NCBI RefSeq assembly: GCF_012273895.1
Contig: NC_052130.1
Coordinates: forward strand, 3,348,001-3,412,000
Source: Zerene cesonia
Lineage: Eukaryota; Arthropoda; Insecta; Lepidoptera; Pieridae
Direction of reading: 5' to 3'
DNA: 64,000 bases
Positions 63,351 through 64,000 of the stretch are shown one piece after another. Position 1 is the first letter of the stretch; each line of letters begins with the position of its first letter. Below the pieces are notes generated by a model, which did no database searches, was not told the origin of the DNA, and saw only the letters and a list, made by a program, of their open reading frames with translations. A program made the translations under genes and the position numbers.

Positions 63351-64000
63351 NNNNNNNNNNNNNNNNNNNNNNNNNNNNNNNNNNNNNNNNNNNNNNNNNN
63401 NNNNNNNNNNNNNNNNNNNNNNNNNNNNNNNNNNNNNNNNNNNNNNNNNNNNNNNNNNNNNNNNNNNNNNNNNNNNNNNNNNNNNNNNNNNNNNNNNNNN
63501 NNNNNNNNNNNNNNNNNNNNNNNNNNNNNNNNNNNNNNNNNNNNNNNNNNNNNNNNNNNNNNNNNNNNNNNNNNNNNNNNNNNNNNNNNNNNNNNNNNNN
63601 NNNNNNNNNNNNNNNNNNNNNNNNNNNNNNNNNNNNNNNNNNNNNNNNNNNNNNNNNNNNNNNNNNNNNNNNNNNNNNNNNNNNNNNNNNNNNNNNNNNN
63701 NNNNNNNNNNNNNNNNNNNNNNNNNNNNNNNNNNNNNNNNNNNNNNNNNNNNNNNNNNNNNNNNNNNNNNNNNNNNNNNNNNNNNNNNNNNNNNNNNNNN
63801 NNNNNNNNNNNNNNNNNNNNNNNNNNNNNNNNNNNNNNNNNNNNNNNNNNNNNNNNNNNNNNNNNNNNNNNNNNNNNNNNNNNNNNNNNNNNNNNNNNNN
63901 NNNNNNNNNNNNNNNNNNNNNNNNNNNNNNNNNNNNNNNNNNNNNNNNNNNNNNNNNNNNNNNNNNNNNNNNNNNNNNNNNNNNNNNNNNNNNNNNNNNN
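63351..64000. other. Assembly gap running off the window end
   Basis: 650 N to the end of the window; total size unknown. Confidence 0.99.

Overview
This is an AT-rich eukaryotic window, almost certainly from a moth or butterfly (Lepidoptera). Two things point there: one insect-type serotonin receptor gene, and repeat families typical of Lepidoptera. The repeats include a tRNA-derived SINE ending in a (GAT)n-like tail, roughly 200-bp Helitron-like elements with ends like ...GCGCAGCTAGT, and a second Helitron-like family ending ...GGGTCAGCTAGT. There is no prokaryotic gene organisation. The species cannot be fixed from the sequence alone.

Only one protein-coding gene is supported: a class A GPCR on the minus strand at 26233-28237, split by a 304-bp intron. 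It is the orthologue of insect 5-HT7, the Gs/cAMP-coupled serotonin receptor. The two exons join in frame to give 566 residues with seven membrane segments, DRY, CWLP and NPIIY motifs and the conserved ESFL C-terminus. An in-frame stop 24 nt upstream of the ATG supports the start. Every other open frame I examined is short, lies in a repeat or a run of N, and shows no recognisable protein family.

Layout: 1-12 kb is non-coding with LINE/SINE/Helitron-like fragments, including a 279-bp tRNA-related retroposon with a perfect 12-bp target-site duplication (9774-10076). From 12.0 to 20.4 kb lies a large inverted repeat with two arms of about 1.75 kb facing each other across about 4.9 kb; both arms adjoin assembly gaps. 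From 20.4 to 23.7 kb there are nested Helitron-like pieces and a (TA)24 tract. The 5-HT7 gene occupies 26.2-28.2 kb, with relatively repeat-poor DNA on both sides (23.7-32.1 kb). From 32 to 64 kb the sequence is again a repeat mosaic, with a perfect 136-bp palindrome at 48594-48729 and a fold-back retroposed insertion at 57834-57924.

Five N runs are present. Four are exactly 1000 N long, so they are probably placeholders of unknown true size; the fifth runs off the window end. I found no confident functional tRNA, rRNA, CRISPR array or second gene. The most unusual structures are the inverted repeat with its identity gradient and the fold-back insertion. I do not claim a new multi-gene system here.
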